Below are positions 63,166 through 64,000 of a stretch of 64,000 bases of DNA, one piece after another. A program made the position numbers and the translations under genes. The stretch comes from Hoeflea_A sp963921345 (GTDB taxonomy: Bacteria > Pseudomonadota > Alphaproteobacteria > Rhizobiales > Rhizobiaceae), in the NCBI GenBank assembly GCA_963921345.3, contig CAWUFE020000002.1, forward strand, positions 1,054,001 through 1,118,000, given 5' to 3'. The first letter of the stretch is position 1; each line of letters starts with the position of its first letter. The notes under the pieces were generated by a model that was given only the letters and a program-made list of their open reading frames with translations, was not told the origin of the DNA and did no database searches.

Positions 63166-64000
63166 TCACACGGTCGAGGCGTCGCCCAGCACCAGGGTCG
63201 CCTGATGTGACAGCGTGCCGCCATTGCCGTGAGCGATCGCGGTATGGGCGTCGGAGACCTGCCGGGCCTCGCCCTCGCCGCGCAGTTGCGTGACGGCTTC
63301 GATGATGCAGAAGAGCCCGTACATTCCCGGATGCACGCAGCACAGGCCGCCGCCGTTGGTGTTGACGGGCAGGCTGCCGCCGGGAGCGATCTCACCGCTC
63401 GAAACGAGCGCTCCGCCCTCGCCCTTGCCGGCAAATCCGAGATCCTCCAGCAACAGCAGCACATTCAGCGTGAACGCGTCATAAAGCTCGACGACGTCGA
63501 TATCGCCGGGACCGAGCCCCGCCATCCGATAGGCAGCCGCCGAGGATTGGGTCGCCGCCGTCACCGTGAGGTCAGGCATCTGCGCGATTTCGCGATGCCA
63601 ATGCGCCGATGCGCCGCCGAGCACGTAAACCGGCTGCGATCTGAGGTCTCTGGCCCTCTTGGAACCGGTCAGGACAATGGCCGCACCGCCGTCGCTGATC
63701 AGGCAGCAATCGAACTTGCAAAACGGGCTGGCGACGATTCTCGCGGCCAGATACTCGTCCATGGATAACGGATCGCGAAGCTCCGCTTCGGGATTGAGCG
63801 CCGCCCAGCGACGCGCCGAAAGGTGGGCATGGCCGAGGTCTTCACGGGTGATGCCGAATTGATGCATGTAGCGTGAAGCGGCCAGCGAATAGCCCGTCAG
63901 CGGGACGATCGGCTCCCAGGGTTTTTCGGTTTCAGGCGTTTCCACCAGCCCGTTGAGATTGCGGCTCGAACGGGCATCGGACCCGTAGAGGATCAGCACG
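63166..64000 (-). CDS. Thiolase / SCP2-type lipid-transfer protein (5' end outside window)
   Basis: The C-terminal portion (277 residues seen) of a thiolase-superfamily protein of the SCP2/acetyl-CoA acetyltransferase-like subgroup often found in bacterial catabolic clusters. Blocks seen are KFDCCLISDGGAAIVLTGSK, GDIDVVELYDAFTLNVLLLL, GEIAPGGSLPVNTNGGGLCC and HGNGG. The true start and catalytic N-terminal Cys lie beyond base 64000. It lies upstream of the TRAP genes and may act in thiolytic cleavage of an acyl-CoA intermediate of the same pathway. Many relatives lack demonstrated thiolase activity. Confidence 0.85.
   Translation of the reverse strand, partial: VLILYGSDARSSRNLNGLVETPETEKPWEPIVPLTGYSLAASRYMHQFGITREDLGHAHLSARRWAALNPEAELRDPLSMDEYLAARIVASPFCKFDCCLISDGGAAIVLTGSKRARDLRSQPVYVLGGASAHWHREIAQMPDLTVTAATQSSAAAYRMAGLGPGDIDVVELYDAFTLNVLLLLEDLGFAGKGEGGALVSSGEIAPGGSLPVNTNGGGLCCVHPGMYGLFCIIEAVTQLRGEGEARQVSDAHTAIAHGNGGTLSHQATLVLGDASTV

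Overview
The window is GC-rich, densely packed DNA that looks like an accessory-rich stretch of an alphaproteobacterial genome. Hyphomicrobiales (Rhizobiales) is most likely, because of the complete aglR-aglEFGAK alpha-glucoside operon in rhizobial order, the TRAP and ABC catabolic clusters, and the PrtD/HlyD type I secretion genes with DUF4214-tailed secreted proteins. I saw no rRNA, tRNA, CRISPR array, insertion sequence or integrase.

Region 1 (1-14.7 kb) is a catabolic island resembling the N-demethylase (NdmABCDE) system for methylated purines. A LysR gene (6765-7703) sits between two minus-strand operons. The upstream one (12115 down to 7687) encodes a full-length NdmA/NdmB-like Rieske oxygenase, an NdmC-like subunit with no Rieske cluster, a stand-alone Rieske protein, an NdmE-like GST, one flavin/2Fe-2S reductase and a small acylphosphatase-like protein. 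The downstream one (6651 down to 1) has a second trio (Rieske protein, NdmC-like subunit, GST) followed by a BMP-family ABC transporter of the nucleoside/purine type. Both promoter regions carry a matching 18-bp near-palindrome, the probable LysR operator. Next come an M20 amidohydrolase and a polysaccharide-deacetylase/PuuE-like gene broken by a nonsense codon and a frameshift.

Region 2 (14.8-22.4 kb) is the agl operon: regulator, ABC transporter and GH13 alpha-glucosidase, with a perfect 14-bp LacI-type operator downstream of a sigma70-like promoter. Region 3 (22.5-25.5 kb) has an unrecognised membrane protein and a Wzm/Wzt polysaccharide exporter.

Region 4 (25.5-52.7 kb) is a cell-surface and secretion island. 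It holds a type I ABC exporter and HlyD adaptor, an XRE regulator paired with an unrecognised two-hydrophobic-segment protein, a 696-aa protein built from four near-identical 80-residue units, three small uncharacterised proteins, and a 2203-aa DUF4214/cadherin/RTX protein. It also has two methyltransferases, three glycosyltransferases and two matrixin-type metalloproteases with DUF4214 tails. The likely theme is export, and perhaps glycan decoration, of large surface proteins.

Region 5 (52.8-64 kb) holds two unrecognised proteins, a secreted trypsin-like protease, a rhodanese and a second catabolic cluster: NAD-binding dehydrogenase, dihydroxypyridine-hydroxylase-like flavoprotein, amidase, NTF2-like protein, flavin reductase, TRAP transporter and a thiolase cut by the window edge. 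The substrate is unknown; an N-heterocycle or amide is a reasonable guess.
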